Source: Maratus speciosus (taxonomy: Eukaryota; Arthropoda; Arachnida; Araneae; Salticidae). Taken from it: a stretch of DNA of 64,000 bases. Numbering within the stretch: position 1 is the stretch's first letter; each line of letters starts with the position of its first letter. A program made the position numbers and the translations under genes. Shown here piece after piece: positions 35,594-46,430 of this stretch. Where the stretch lies: NCBI GenBank assembly GCA_963932465.1, contig OZ010795.1:21599874-21663873 (forward strand). Direction: 5' to 3'. The notes below the pieces were generated by a model, which saw nothing but the letters and a program-made list of their open reading frames with translations, did not search any database and was not told the DNA's origin.

Positions 35594-35662
35594 TCCATGC
35601 CGGGACTCGAACCCGTGCCATCAGTATAGCGCACTGACATTCTACCGACTAAACCACATGGA
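35594..35662 (-). other. tRNA-like sequence with pol III boxes (left arm)
   Basis: The minus strand has a 6-bp acceptor-like stem (TCCATG/CATGGA), A box TGGTTTAGTCGG at 35645-35656, and a perfect B box GGTTCGAGTCC at 35603-35613. TCAGT/ACTGA can form an anticodon-like stem with loop GCGCTAT, but U33 is replaced by C, so it is tRNA-derived rather than a functional tRNA. Transcription would run outward from the palindrome centre. Confidence 0.75.
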
Positions 35663-36117
35663 ACGACACTCAGCCTGGAAAAATTCTCGCTATTACATGT
35701 TGGCAAGGTTACAAAAGCAGCACAAGATGGGAAATTTATCGTGAGCCACCGACATGGGGTGAACACGAAACTTAATTAAATTCAGCATCGATTGAAACTA
35801 TATTAAGACTTGGAAAATTTTCCAGAGAGAAACATTCGCCTTGCATACAATATTTCAAATGAAAATCAAATTTCAAATTAAAATTGCCTTTTAAGCATGT
35901 AATTTGAAATTTGATTTTCATTTGAAATATTGTATGCAAGGCGAATGGTTCTCTCTGGAAAAATTTTCAAGTATTAATATAGATTCAATCGATGCTGGAT
36001 TGAATTAAGTTTCCTGTTTGTTCCATGTCGGTGGCTCACGATAAATATCCCATCTTGTGCTGCTTTTGTAGCCTTGCCAACATGTAATTCTGTGAAATTT
36101 TCCAGGCTGGGTATCGT

Positions 36118-36186
36118 TCCATATGATTTAATCGGTAGAATGTGAGTGCGCTATACTGATGATCCGGGTTCGAGTACCGGCATGGA
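36118..36186 (+). other. tRNA-like sequence with pol III boxes (right arm)
   Basis: This is the mirror copy of 35594-35662 and the same 69 bases long. A box TGATTTAATCGG and B box GGTTCGAGTAC each carry changes from consensus, so it is the weaker promoter of the two. It also points outward. Confidence 0.72.
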
Positions 36187-36255
36187 ATCTTTTTCACTAG
36201 GTTGGCCTTTGCACCTTTTAAGAAATTAATTTGAAATTTGATTTTCATTTGAAAT

Positions 36256-36550
36256 CATCACAGTGTTTATGACAAGTTCGTCACAAATGACACATATTTC
36301 ACAAATTGGTCACAATGTGACTTCAAAGCATTGTCGCTTTCGTCACATATTCGTCACAAAATTAATGCCAAAGTAATCACAAATGTCACACGTTACACAA
36401 ATTTGTCACAATGTGACTTCACAGAGTGGTCACAATGGGACGTCACAAACGACCTCTAAAACGGCCATAACGACTTTGCATTCTAGTCACTATGACGTCA
36501 CATCGACGGTCCACAGTGTGACTTCACAACAACGTCGCCGTGACGTCACC
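36256..36550. repeat. cluster of GTCACA/TGACGTCA palindromes
   Basis: Perfect TGACGTCA at 36493-36500 and 36541-36548, with many GTCACAAA, TCACAATGTGAC and GACGTCAC units. It directly abuts the palindrome. Confidence 0.75.
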
Positions 36551-36719
36551 ATGCCTTACGGGTAGAAGGGGTGCGGCATCTATTCCGTATGCGGTGACTC
36601 TCCCGGAGTTACCCTACTCTGAATAAAGGATAAAAAATATATATTTCCAAAAATGAAAAATGAGAAAGAAAGAATTTAAAAAATGTTATTTTTTTTTAAA
36701 TAAAGTTAATGCTATATTG

Positions 36720-38865
36720 AGAATTTAACACCTTTTTCGCTCAAAGGCTATCAAAGCCTGAGAGTTAATGTGCCCACCGGTTCTGTATGTATGCATGTAT
36801 ATATGCATGTACGTATGTACGTAACGTTATAACTCTAGATAGAAATATCCGATTTGTTTCAAATTTTTTCCAAGATTCATTCTGATAAGGCGCTTTCCTG
36901 ATTAGTTTTGGGGGTTCATTGGTTAAGTATAAAGGCTGGAACGGAGGGCTAATCCACCACTTAACTTAGATAAATTGTGTTTCATGCAAAATGATCAGAT
37001 TTTCTTCAAATTTGGTATACCGGTTAATTCTGATAAGGCGCTTCCCTGATTAGATTTTAAGGTTCGTTGTTAAGTCTAAAAGGGGAATGGGAGCTAATGG
37101 GGGCTAATGGGGAACCCCTTAATTTAGATAAATGTGTTTTTCTACCCGATTTCCTTTAAATTTGGTATACCGGTTTATTTTGATAAGGCCATTCCCTGAT
37201 TAGATTTGGAAGCTCATCGGTTAAATATAAATGGAGAAACGGAGGGGCTAATACCACCTTTAATTTAGATAATTGTTTTTTTTTTTACCCGATTTGCTTC
37301 TAATTTGGTATACCGGTTTATTTCGATAAGGCGCTTCCCGGATGACATTTGGAGGCTCATTGGTTAAGTATAAAGGAGGGAAACCAGGAGGAGTCTAATA
37401 CCCCCTTAATTTATTTTTAGAGGGGCATTATTCTTTGAAATAAGAGTATAATATACAATTACTGCGAATAGACTGTGAACTAAATGCCATCAGTTTAACT
37501 GGGCACCTTTTCTTTTTTATTATGAGTTAATATGACTATGATTTATTCAAAAATGAACCTAAAAATGTAATATAGGCTATAGATACAAAATAATTTTTTT
37601 GGCACGGAGTCCCCTTAAATTTTTTTATCATTCTGTATTGGATACTAGGCACAGCTGTCTGCAATAGGTAAATCACCATGATTCTTTCTCCTTGACATTT
37701 CTCCTTTTGCATTTTAAAACAATATCTATCTAAGTTATTTTTTTTTTAATCATTTGATATTCGATCATAGACATCACTATCTGGCTTCTGCACCCTATTT
37801 GAACTGTCATCTCGATGAAAAATATATCCACTGCTTTAAAAATGTAAATTAATTTCGACAAAATTATTTCCTTTTACACACATATTTTTAAATAAGGGCC
37901 CTTTAAAAAAAAAAATATCAGAAACACATTGGATACAAAATAACAGCGAAATGCGACATACAGATATCTCGCACAAGCTTATTCTGTCAAATACTCAATG
38001 CATCTGAGACTCAGAATTTTAAAACTCTAATAATTAGTTGAGTTATTAATAACAAATCGTAACTCACACTCATTAAAAACTCATCTCAGTCCTTACGAGA
38101 GGAAAAAAGTGCTGGTGCACGTGCAGTAGCCTTATTTACGCATCGGTTCAAAATGAAGGAATTGCAGGGGTATTTTGTAATTATTTTTAACTTGCATCGG
38201 CCAAAGCGTTTCCAATGCCTTAATCGATTAAAAAATATACCACATTAACCCCTTAAACTTATTTTCAAAAGGGTCGTTTCTCCGAAAAATGTTTTCTCCC
38301 TTATTGAAACACACCTTTAGGGCGCAATTTTAGAGATACTGACAAACTAAAAACTTGTTCTCAGAGTTAAAATATTCTACTAACCGATGGTGTAATTGAT
38401 TTTTTTTAATATGAATTTTAACCCTTTGAAATATGCCGGTGAACCGAGGCCACTTTCTGCCTCATGGAGACGATTTTAATTCTACGTTAAAAGTAACTTA
38501 AATGTCCCTATTTTAAAACAATCTTTTTAGAGCATCTCTCAAGATATTTACATCACCCACAAAAATTCGCAACTTTCGAGCGGGTAGAAATGTTTTTTTT
38601 TACAAAATAAAATTTGTGAAAATTTCTACGATATCAGTAGAAACCTCAGTGTTTGGTAACGGTTTCGTGCGCTTCCAATGGGCATAGACTCCAAAAATAA
38701 AATTACGCAGAAAATAAAATACCAAATAGGTTATACTTTCAATTCAATATTTCCTCATTTAAAAATATAAATTCAGATAAAGCTGAGTTAAAGATTTAAA
38801 ATCATAGAAATTTGAGGTTAATTTAAGGTTAATTCATCAGGGGAAATACCAGGCGGATCAGCTAG
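36720..38865 (+). mobile_element. Helitron-like non-autonomous element
   Basis: The 3' end reads CCAGGCGGATCAGCTAG followed by T, the Helitron pattern of CTAG before T with a (here degraded) hairpin upstream. The first part holds four tandem units of about 147 bp. The 5' limit is a guess; a small hairpin (CTCAAAGGCTATC...AGCCTGAG) lies at about 36735. No Rep/helicase gene. Confidence 0.4.
36848..37430 (+). repeat. tandem repeat, four units of about 147 bp
   Basis: The phrase GATAAGGCG (or GATAAGGCC) recurs at 36884, 37032, 37182 and 37325. Each unit also has CCGATTT, TTTGGTATACCGGTT, TTGGTTAAGTATAAA-like and CTAATNCCNCCTTAATTTAG blocks. Confidence 0.88.
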
Positions 38866-38899
38866 TACTTCTAAAAAACATGTTTATAATAAGTTTTGG

Positions 38900-39133
38900 T
38901 TGGTTGTATTTATGACGGCCAATTATCTGCACGAGGGATATAGGCCCAGGGGGGAGTGCCCTTCGTGGGGGTCTTTCTAAGAGAACCTAACCCGTATTAA
39001 CGCTTGGAAATCCAAGGTTCGAAGAAAACCACGAAAACTCCGAACGATTAGGCCGAAGGGCGCGATTGGGTTCGAACCCAGCACTTCCCGTCTACCAGCT
39101 TCGAGAGCATAACCTCTCAGCCACTGGTGGGGC
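38900..39133 (-). mobile_element. tRNA-derived SINE
   Basis: On the minus strand the head has A box TGGCTGAGAGG and B box GGTTCGAACCC, followed by a body with CGGAGTTTTCGTGGTTTTC and a tail ending near TAAATACAACCA. A 12-bp target duplication, AATAAGTTTTGG, flanks it at 38888-38899 and 39134-39145. SINEs are transcribed by RNA polymerase III and copied by a partner LINE. The 234-bp length, pol III boxes and duplication make this firm. Confidence 0.88.
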
Positions 39134-39229
39134 AATAAGTTTTGGAACACTTTGATAGTATGTATCCATAATATATAAATCGTTTTAACTACAATATACT
39201 ATTAAAACAAAACTGACTGAAAAAATATA

Positions 39230-40610
39230 CGGAGCACCTATAATTGTCCTCTGGCCCGCCCGTCCGTCTGTCTGTTCGTCTGCCAGCATAGAACAGCACG
39301 AATACTACCAGCCAAATGGTTTGAAATTTAATATGTACAAACTTTTCCAAATTTTGTCATGTAATTTCAAATTTTCTGAAAATCATATATATAGTTCAAT
39401 TACAGAGACAGTTAAAAGTATTCCGTTACATTACAGCCGTGGGGAAAAATAGTTTAAAGTGCATTTAAATGATATTACACCCTTTCGAACATCCTAAAAT
39501 TGACATGCACTCATGAAGTGCACAAAAATATACGTTTTGTAGAATATGCAGTGCAAAGTACAGTATTTATTATTTATTTATATAGTTACACGGAAGAATT
39601 CCGTTACATAATGGTATAGGGGGAAATATCAGGTGCGACGTATTTTAATTATTTTAAACTGTTTCACATATATTGAAATTGACATATGTTCCTGAGATTT
39701 ACTACAAATTACCTTCTCTATTATAGAAAATGCATTGTATTTACAGGGACGCACAACATTTTGACAAGTCCTGTGTATTAGCAATGATTTCTGCAAGTGC
39801 ATTTTTAGTCGCGATACAATTTTATAAGTTTAACTAAATTTTTGCATTTTTCGTGCATAAATGCTGTAAATCATATAGAGGGCTACACAAAAGTAAGAGT
39901 TACTGAGTGTGTACAAAAATAGCTTAAAGGTTGTTTTTAATTAAGTTATGTGCTTTTACGCTGAATTAAATTTAGTATATTATGATAGGTTTCTAGACTA
40001 TAGGTAAATGATATAAGCAAATAATGATATACATGTCCGTCTATGGATGATAGCCTCTGTAAGTGTGATTTCAGTAGTTTTAAGCGTGTTTCAGTCTTAA
40101 TTATATTTTAGCTAAATAGTGGGGTATGTATAAAGAAAATAAGTAAAATACAGTGATGTACAAAAGTTTTCATGTATGCTTCCGTCTATTAGTATTTATT
40201 GCTGAAAGCGAAATTTCAACCTATTATAAGTTTTCAACACTTTCCAACATAGTAGAAAAGTGCTTATTAATTCGGTTTGTATGTCCGAACTCTAACTTGC
40301 TTTAATATGTTGGATTGCTTTGTAATTGATATATGTTACTGAGATATACTAATGTTCGGTATTGAAAATGAAGTATGTAGCGTTCAGAGTTTATATACAC
40401 AGACACTCAACAATATGACATTACATTATGGTCTATGGGGAAATGTCGAAAATGTATAAATACATAGCATCTATAATCTTCGTCTGGTCCGTCCGTCTGT
40501 CCGCATATAACAGCGCAAAAATAAACACCCGAATGGTTTGAAATTTAATATATATAACCGTTGCAGAATTTTCTCGAGTCACTTCCAATTTTATGAAAAT
40601 CGAATCAAAA
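39230..40610 (+). repeat. second copy of degenerate array plus flanking duplication
   Basis: The part from 39405 to 40250 matches 33960-34900 in order, for example AAAAGTATTCCGTTACATTAC and GGCTACACAAAAGTA. In addition, 39240-39380 (CCGTCCGTCTGTCTG, then TGGTTTGAAATTTAATAT) recurs at 40470-40600 as a direct repeat. Confidence 0.75.
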
Positions 40611-42380
40611 CTTAATAATAAAGTAATAACAGTTTTCTTCATTATATTCAATTCTATTGTATGTAATTAATTTAATGATATCCCATGAAATGTAATAATT
40701 CTAGGTTAGCGTGCTGATGGCGTCCTTTTTAAAAGCGAGTCATATCATTTCCGAATTATTGAATTTAATATGTAAAATCATAATAATTTTTTATTTATGC
40801 GTAAGAGTGCAACAGCTATTGCACCAAGGTCTGAATATTTATAAAACTAGTTATAATACGAGCGCACCTCATTTGCCACGTTTGCATACAGTTTCCGACT
40901 TATTAAATATTTTTTTATCTTATTTTAACAATTTTTAACTTTTCTGTATTGTTTTATTATTATTGCGTTGCAAAATTATATTTAACAGCCACACATTTAT
41001 CTAAAACATATTATTACTTGTAATGTAGTTATTAACTGTATTTATTAACCCAAACAATATTTCAGATTGTCAGTATAATTATTCTTCTAGAAAACATTCT
41101 TGAAACAGATATTTTTACTTTTTGTTACTATACTAGTTCAATATAGAAAGTTGTTTTGATTGCAATTGAATATTATAGCAAGATTTACGCAATAAAAAAA
41201 TTAAATCTAAAATCTAAAAATCAAATGTATCAGTATTTCAATAACACGTTTTCACTTACTATATATCCAAAATAACATCTTAGATTCGGCATAAATAATA
41301 CTTCATGTACTTAATTAAGTAGCAGCAACGCTCAAATATTTTATTTCCACATCTTTTACGCATTTTGGAATTCATGTAAAAGTCTGTGACGATTAGTGAT
41401 GACTTCTGGGTGTGTGTGTGTGTGTGGGGGGGGGGGGGGGGTTCTCAGGGGTTCATCACTGCCGGCTATCCTTAATGTTCGAAACACAGAGACAAATGAT
41501 TTACTTGAACACTGGTACAAAAAACAGAAAATGTAAAGTTGAAGGACAAAACTATTATCATAGTTAATTGTTCATTTGTTTAAGCTGAAAGATAAAGCAA
41601 ACGTTGAAAAATATTAGGTTTTATTTAGAACTGTGTTGAATCAAGATTGCACGCAATACGTATATTATAAATTTGAAAAGATTGAAATTCACATTGAAGC
41701 ATCAGCTACTTTACATAAACGTATTGATATAAAATAACACAATTTTTGAAATTGCCATTTAAGTAAATTATATGTTTAGATATTAGAAATCAGAAACAAC
41801 TCAAAACTGAGTTTTAAAACTGTTCCCAGCTCTTTTAAGCACTGTTTTGATCGAATATAGTAAGGCTGCTAAAATGCAGGCTAAATAACTAAAAAATCAG
41901 AAAAATCTTTACAATTTGGGATTCTAATTTATTAGAAAGGTTGAGCAATTTCGACTCTGATATGTTTTAATACCGATTTATAATTTTTTTTAAATGTTTA
42001 TGAGATTAGAAATTATAATGAGATGAAAATAACAAATAATATTTTAACGTAAAATCCAATATTTCACTGTGTGGTTGTAAATGGTACGGAGAGAAACAAG
42101 GCTCTTGAATAGGAAAATATGACATTAATTTTCTCTAAATATATTTAGAAAACTGCGTGTGGTAGCGATACTACTCGCGTCTGAGTTTGTTTTGAGGAAC
42201 TGGCAAGTACAAAACGAAAGTTTGAAAATCTTTAACTTATGTTTTCAACAAATCTCAGTTGTGAACATGTATGATTCATTATTGAGATAAACTGCCAAAT
42301 TCAATCGATCATTATTCGAAATAAAAAGTGATATGCAGAAGATATGTCCGCTGTTATATACACATTAGCGTGTGATGGAA
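40611..42380. other. non-coding AT-rich region
   Basis: No gene. A (GT)n tract at 41411-41425 runs into a G16 run at 41426-41441. Confidence 0.45.
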
Positions 42381-42388
42381 TATAAAAG
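42381..42388 (+). promoter_or_regulatory. TATA-box-like site upstream of receptor gene
   Basis: TATAAAAG lies about 1 kb before the receptor coding region. A short frame starting ATGCTGAAAATTCTAACA at 42451 follows, but it stops after about 16 codons. Link to the receptor is inference. Confidence 0.25.
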
Positions 42389-43376
42389 GTGTTTTTGTTA
42401 ATACATTGATCTAGTCATCACACTACTATAATAGTTATAATCCTAAAGAAATGCTGAAAATTCTAACATTAATTACAAATACCTATGAGGTTATACATTA
42501 GTACCATATGAATCCTATGCCAAAGTTTTCTAGCGTAAAAACTGAATCCTATTAAAATCATCTCAATAAATCTTACTCCAGTTCAAAGTATGTGTATACA
42601 TTAATATTGAAGAGTGAATCGTTCTGCAATATATGGATACGTCAATAATGTCTTGTGCTCAAAAGTTATAGTGTGCTTGCAGGAAGCTAGATGCTTTTAT
42701 TTTACGCTACTTTTATATGTAAATATTTACACTTCTGTGACAGTTGGTACGTTTTCAAAATTAACTTATTTGATATGAATTTTAAGAATCTGCAACGAAA
42801 CAAATTTGCGAATATTTTATACTGAAATTGTAATCTTTATTTTGGAATATTTTAAAATTATTATATTTAAAATTATTATAAATTACGTATACGTCAATAT
42901 TTTCCTGATTTGTTCTTATTTAATAATTAAATACAAAAGAATGGTTTAAGGTACAAGCAATTAATAATAAGCAAAACAACTTTTTAAACAGTGTGAAAAA
43001 TGATTTTAAAAACAACATTTACAAACCAAGCTTGTTCCTAAAATATATAAATTTGACTATCAGATGATATGTACACATAATAAGACGTTACAATTACATC
43101 CAAGAAACCATTTCTTGTACAGTATTTTGAAATTAATAGAACGTTGATTGTTTTAAATTTTTCAAGACAGATTATTATGCGTCGTTCAATGTTGTTAAAT
43201 ATTACGTAGTGTTCAAAATTAATAATAAAAAATATACATTTTTTCGTACGTTTCGGTTTCTGTAATAAAAAGAAGAAATAAATTTGGTGCATTTTAAATG
43301 ACATTCGAAGGTTGTTAGAACTCCTTCCTATTTTCTAATATTAAAAATTATAAAAATATTTATTATTAAAGATAAT
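42389..43376. other. upstream region of receptor gene
   Basis: AT-rich, with no recognised motif other than the TATA-like site. The receptor frame is open upstream to 43302 without another ATG. Confidence 0.4.
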
Positions 43377-44693
43377 ATGCATGTAACATTTTCTGAAAAA
43401 TTAATGAATTATATGAAAAAGGATATGGAATGTCAGAAAATAATTGTTCTGGATTATAATTCTCCCGATCCTTTTAAACCTCTTCCAAATGCCACGAACA
43501 AAGACAGACTAGAATATTTAGCATCGAAAACAAATCCATACGGTCGACTACTATTTGCACTCATACAGTACCTTCAACAATATACAAAATATTTTGACAG
43601 AATTAATGTTGTAATGACTTATGAACCAGGTATAATTTGGCCTAACGGTACGTTGGGAGGATTATATAAAAAAAAATAATGCTTCGGAAGTTGACGTTGG
43701 AGTTATTCCAGAATATATGGATAATTATAAGGCTGAGGCAGTGGATTTTTCATACCCATACAAGTTAGATTATTACACATTTATTACTGGAAAACCGAAA
43801 TACAAACCACACATTTTCGGCATTTTTCAAACATTTTCACTGTCTGTATGGCTAACAATTATATCGGTTTTAACTGTGATGCCTGTAGTAACTTATGCAA
43901 TACTGAAAAGGAAGTATAATTTCAACACTATTTTTTTTTTCACGTTTTTGCAATATTAATGAAGCAAAATTCCATGATGAGACCTTCGTCGCTGGCGGAG
44001 AAACTCCTTGACTATTCGTGGGTTGTAGGAGCTATGATTCTTTGTTTATCTTATGATTCTATATTTTTATCTTTTCTCTCAATTCCTCCTCTCACTAAAA
44101 TAAAGCGTCTTTCAGATTTGGCTTTATATGTAGAAAGTGGCGATTACCACTGCATTTCTCGGGTGTACTCTGGGGTTCCAGATACATGGAAAAACTCAAA
44201 AGAGGAACATTTACGTGTCATAGGAATGGACATTCTGAAGAATAAGTTAAGTTACGGGCAAGCTTTCACAAATTTTGTTCGTCAGAGTCAAAAGCAAAAT
44301 CTTGCTTTCATCTTAGAGACGAAGTTTCTTGACATGCTCGCTGGAAAATACTTCATCTCAGAAGATCGTTTTTTTGAAAGTATGTCTGCAATGATGGTCC
44401 GAAAAGATTTCTGTTGCAAAGAACGTCTGGATTCATTCGTACACAGAATAATGGCTTCAGGTATTTACAATAAATACGTTAGCGATGCAACTTTTCTGTC
44501 GTCAATGGAATTGAAATCACTAATCCCGGATCCTGAAACTACTAATAGAAAACTGACGCTGACAGATGTTGCACCCGCATTTATATTCCTTTTAACTGGC
44601 TATTTTATTTCACTTTTGGTTCTCCTTGTTGAAATATATTCAAGTAAAAAAAAAAGTTATTTCTGGGAAGAAAAACCACAAAAGAAAAACTAG
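43377..44693 (+). CDS. ionotropic receptor (chemosensory iGluR family), two frameshifts
   Basis: Ionotropic receptors are plasma-membrane ligand-gated cation channels for smell and taste, related to ionotropic glutamate receptors but usually lacking the amino-terminal domain. The order is right: an S1 half-domain (INVVMTYEPGIIWPNGTLGG, then DVGVIPEYMDNYKAEAVDFS), membrane segment M1 (SVWLTIISVLTVMPVVTYAI), pore and M2 (LDYSWVVGAMILCLSYDSIF), an S2 half-domain (43959-44580; ISEDRFFESMSAMMVRKDF), M3 (VAPAFIFLLTGYFISLLVLL) and a short basic tail. Conceptual length is about 437 residues, normal for a short divergent receptor. The frame changes in a nine-A run (43668-43676) and reverts in a ten-T run (43931-43940). 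Both are homopolymers, so sequence error and true pseudogenisation are both possible. There are no other stops. The start at 43377 is the first ATG of the open frame. AATAAA signals follow near 44929. Confidence 0.88.
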
Positions 44694-45695
44694 AGTAGTT
44701 TACGATGAGACTCTCGTATAATTTGTTTGTCACAGGATTTTCTCGACTCAAAAATTATGGTACTAACGCATCATCCGGGTCTACGTTATATAACCATCCG
44801 GGCCGACGTAATTGCAAAAATGGTTTCCAATTGCCAATCTTGTGTATAGTTACCAACTGTATTCAAAACAGTCATCTAACATTAGTAAATACATAACATT
44901 GTTAAAAACGAATATGAAAACAAATGAAATAAATAAATGAGCTATAATAAATAAATAGCAAAAAACTATAAATTCTCTATTCTAAAAAAAAAACTAACTA
45001 ACGCTCTCACAGCTGCTGTAAAAGATTTTTTTGTGACGGGGGGGGGGGGGGGGGGTTCTTCGTTAATGTTAAGAAAACTACTCCATACAAAAATATAAAA
45101 ATCGGTGGTATTATGTTATTATAGAGAAATGATTGATAAACACGCTGATGCAGACAGTTTGTAAATCAAAGAATTATTTCAAGATATATTTAATGTTAAA
45201 GTTTGTCAAAAAAGTTCCATTAAAAAAGTTTTAAAGGAGCCAAAACTATACATAGGAATTTAACCATTTTTTGTAAGGATACATTAGAAGTCCCCGGTGT
45301 GCAAACTGTATTATTTTTTTAATTTTACTAAATTTCTGAGGGTTTCTATCCATTTTAAATTAAAATTTTCAGAATTTCGCGAGAAAATTTTTACATATTT
45401 TACAAAAGCTTAGTATTTTAAATTGTTGCCAATTGCTAAAGCAGCACAAAGAATAATATTACCTTCAAATTATAAATAATTTCATTAATTACAAATATTA
45501 ATAATATTATAATTATTGAAATTATAATAATTTCGTCAAATTATAAATAATTTCGTCTTAAAAGCAGTAAAATATTGAAAATTACCGTCATAAAAACTAC
45601 ATTTACACATGAATTTTAAAAGAGAAGGAAAATTTAAAAATAATAAGTACATTAATATGCATTAAAAGCCGTAAATGAAGAAAATTACATCATAT
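44694..45695. other. downstream non-coding region with G18 run
   Basis: Tandem AATAAA near 44925-44960 could end the receptor transcript. A run of 18 G lies at 45038-45055. A segment at 45405-45620 (TTGTTGCCAATTGCTAAAGC and GAATTTTAAAAGAGAAGGAAAA) recurs diverged at 46510-46630. Confidence 0.5.
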
Positions 45696-46430
45696 TTAAG
45701 GGAATCTGGGTAAAATCTTCATATTTTCTAAAAAAAGACTTTTATTGCATTAAAAATTTCTCTGTTTTCTTCTGCTTAAAATAGCATTTAAGTTATGTTT
45801 CTATCTTTATTGGAATGGGAAATGGAATGTTTGCGTTTTGGTTTGTTTTCAAAACATGGCTTTCAAGCAATGGCTGTCGTGGAAACAACTTTTTGTGAAA
45901 ATGCGTTTTTCTTGATAATGGTTTTTTTTTTTTTTCACCATATCTCGTATTTAAATTTTTATAATTCAAGAACCGTTAAAGTTAAACAGTTCAAACCTGG
46001 AACATGCCTTTTTCAATTGTTTTACTTAAATTTTTATTCAGCAAATTTGAAAAAAAAATATTTACTTTTGAAAATATGATTTTTTTAAAAAGAGTTACAT
46101 ATACATATATTTTTAATTTAAATATTTTTATTTTTTACTTAAATAAATATTTTTTTAAATGCTAAATCAAAATTAAAACTTACATATTTCTGTTTATTTA
46201 AATGAAAAAAAGAATAATGACATTCTACAAATAATATTTCGAGTTATAACGATTTTAAATTACCCTACTTTTTTAATAAATTTTAAATTAAAAAAAAAAA
46301 TTAAAAAAATCATGAGAAGTTTTATCATGTGATTTTGTTTACAAATAATATGGTTAACCATCACGAAAATTTTAAAAATTTTAACTCAATAAATAAAAAA
46401 TATTTTAAAATGTGTCCCGGACCCTCTTAA
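45696..46430. mobile_element. possible TTAA-flanked element (735 bp)
   Basis: The ends TTTAAGGGAATCTGGG and, reverse-complemented, TTTAAGAGGGTCCGGG are weak inverted repeats next to TTAA. The size is close to the 747- and 772-bp elements at 53005 and 8829, but the interior similarity is not clear. Confidence 0.35.

Larger units (their letters stand above)
35526..36255. repeat. 730-bp palindrome carrying two tRNA-like sequences
   Basis: The left arm, 35526-35880, and right arm, 35900-36255, are imperfect inverted repeats around a 19-base centre. The distance from the centre to the tRNA-like part is the same, 218 bp, on both sides. The arms also translate alike: HQYSALTFYRLNHMER and MLARLQKQHKMG occur in both. 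The outermost and innermost 28 bases (ATTTCAAATGAAAATC and onward) are the same sequence, so each arm is itself bounded by a direct repeat. Confidence 0.9.
29251..36606. mobile_element. candidate large terminal-inverted-repeat element (about 7.4 kb)
   Basis: The left end reads GTAGGGTAATTCCGGG followed by TATGCCGCAC. The reverse complement of the right end reads GTAGGGTAACTCCGGG followed by GATGCCGCACC. Each end is near a GTCACA/TGACGTCA cluster (30680-30965 left; 36256-36550 right), in which GCATGGT precedes TGACGTCA on opposite strands. No target duplication and no transposase are seen. The two ends could instead belong to two separate short elements. Confidence 0.4.

Noticed and set aside
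35594..35662. A functional tRNA gene
   Set aside because: The acceptor-like stem is only 6 bp, U33 is replaced and the T stem is irregular; better explained as a tRNA-derived repeat.
35389..36248. Overlapping open frames on both strands with the shared peptide HQYSALTFYRLNHMER
   Set aside because: They are frames through the two arms of a palindrome that contain a tRNA-like sequence; the shared peptide reflects the inverted repeat, not a protein family.
36383..36565. 60-residue Ser/Thr-rich open frame
   Set aside because: It is produced by the GTCACA/TGACGTCA repeat cluster.
36848..37430. CRISPR-like array
   Set aside because: Units are about 147 bp, diverged throughout, with no short repeat/unique spacer alternation, and the DNA is eukaryotic.
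38247..38460. TTAA MITE ends (TTAACCCCTTAAAC and TTAACCCTTTGAAA)
   Set aside because: Both look like left ends; no matching right end could be found.
40711..40938. 75-residue hydrophobic open frame
   Set aside because: AT-rich chance frame with no motif or neighbour support.
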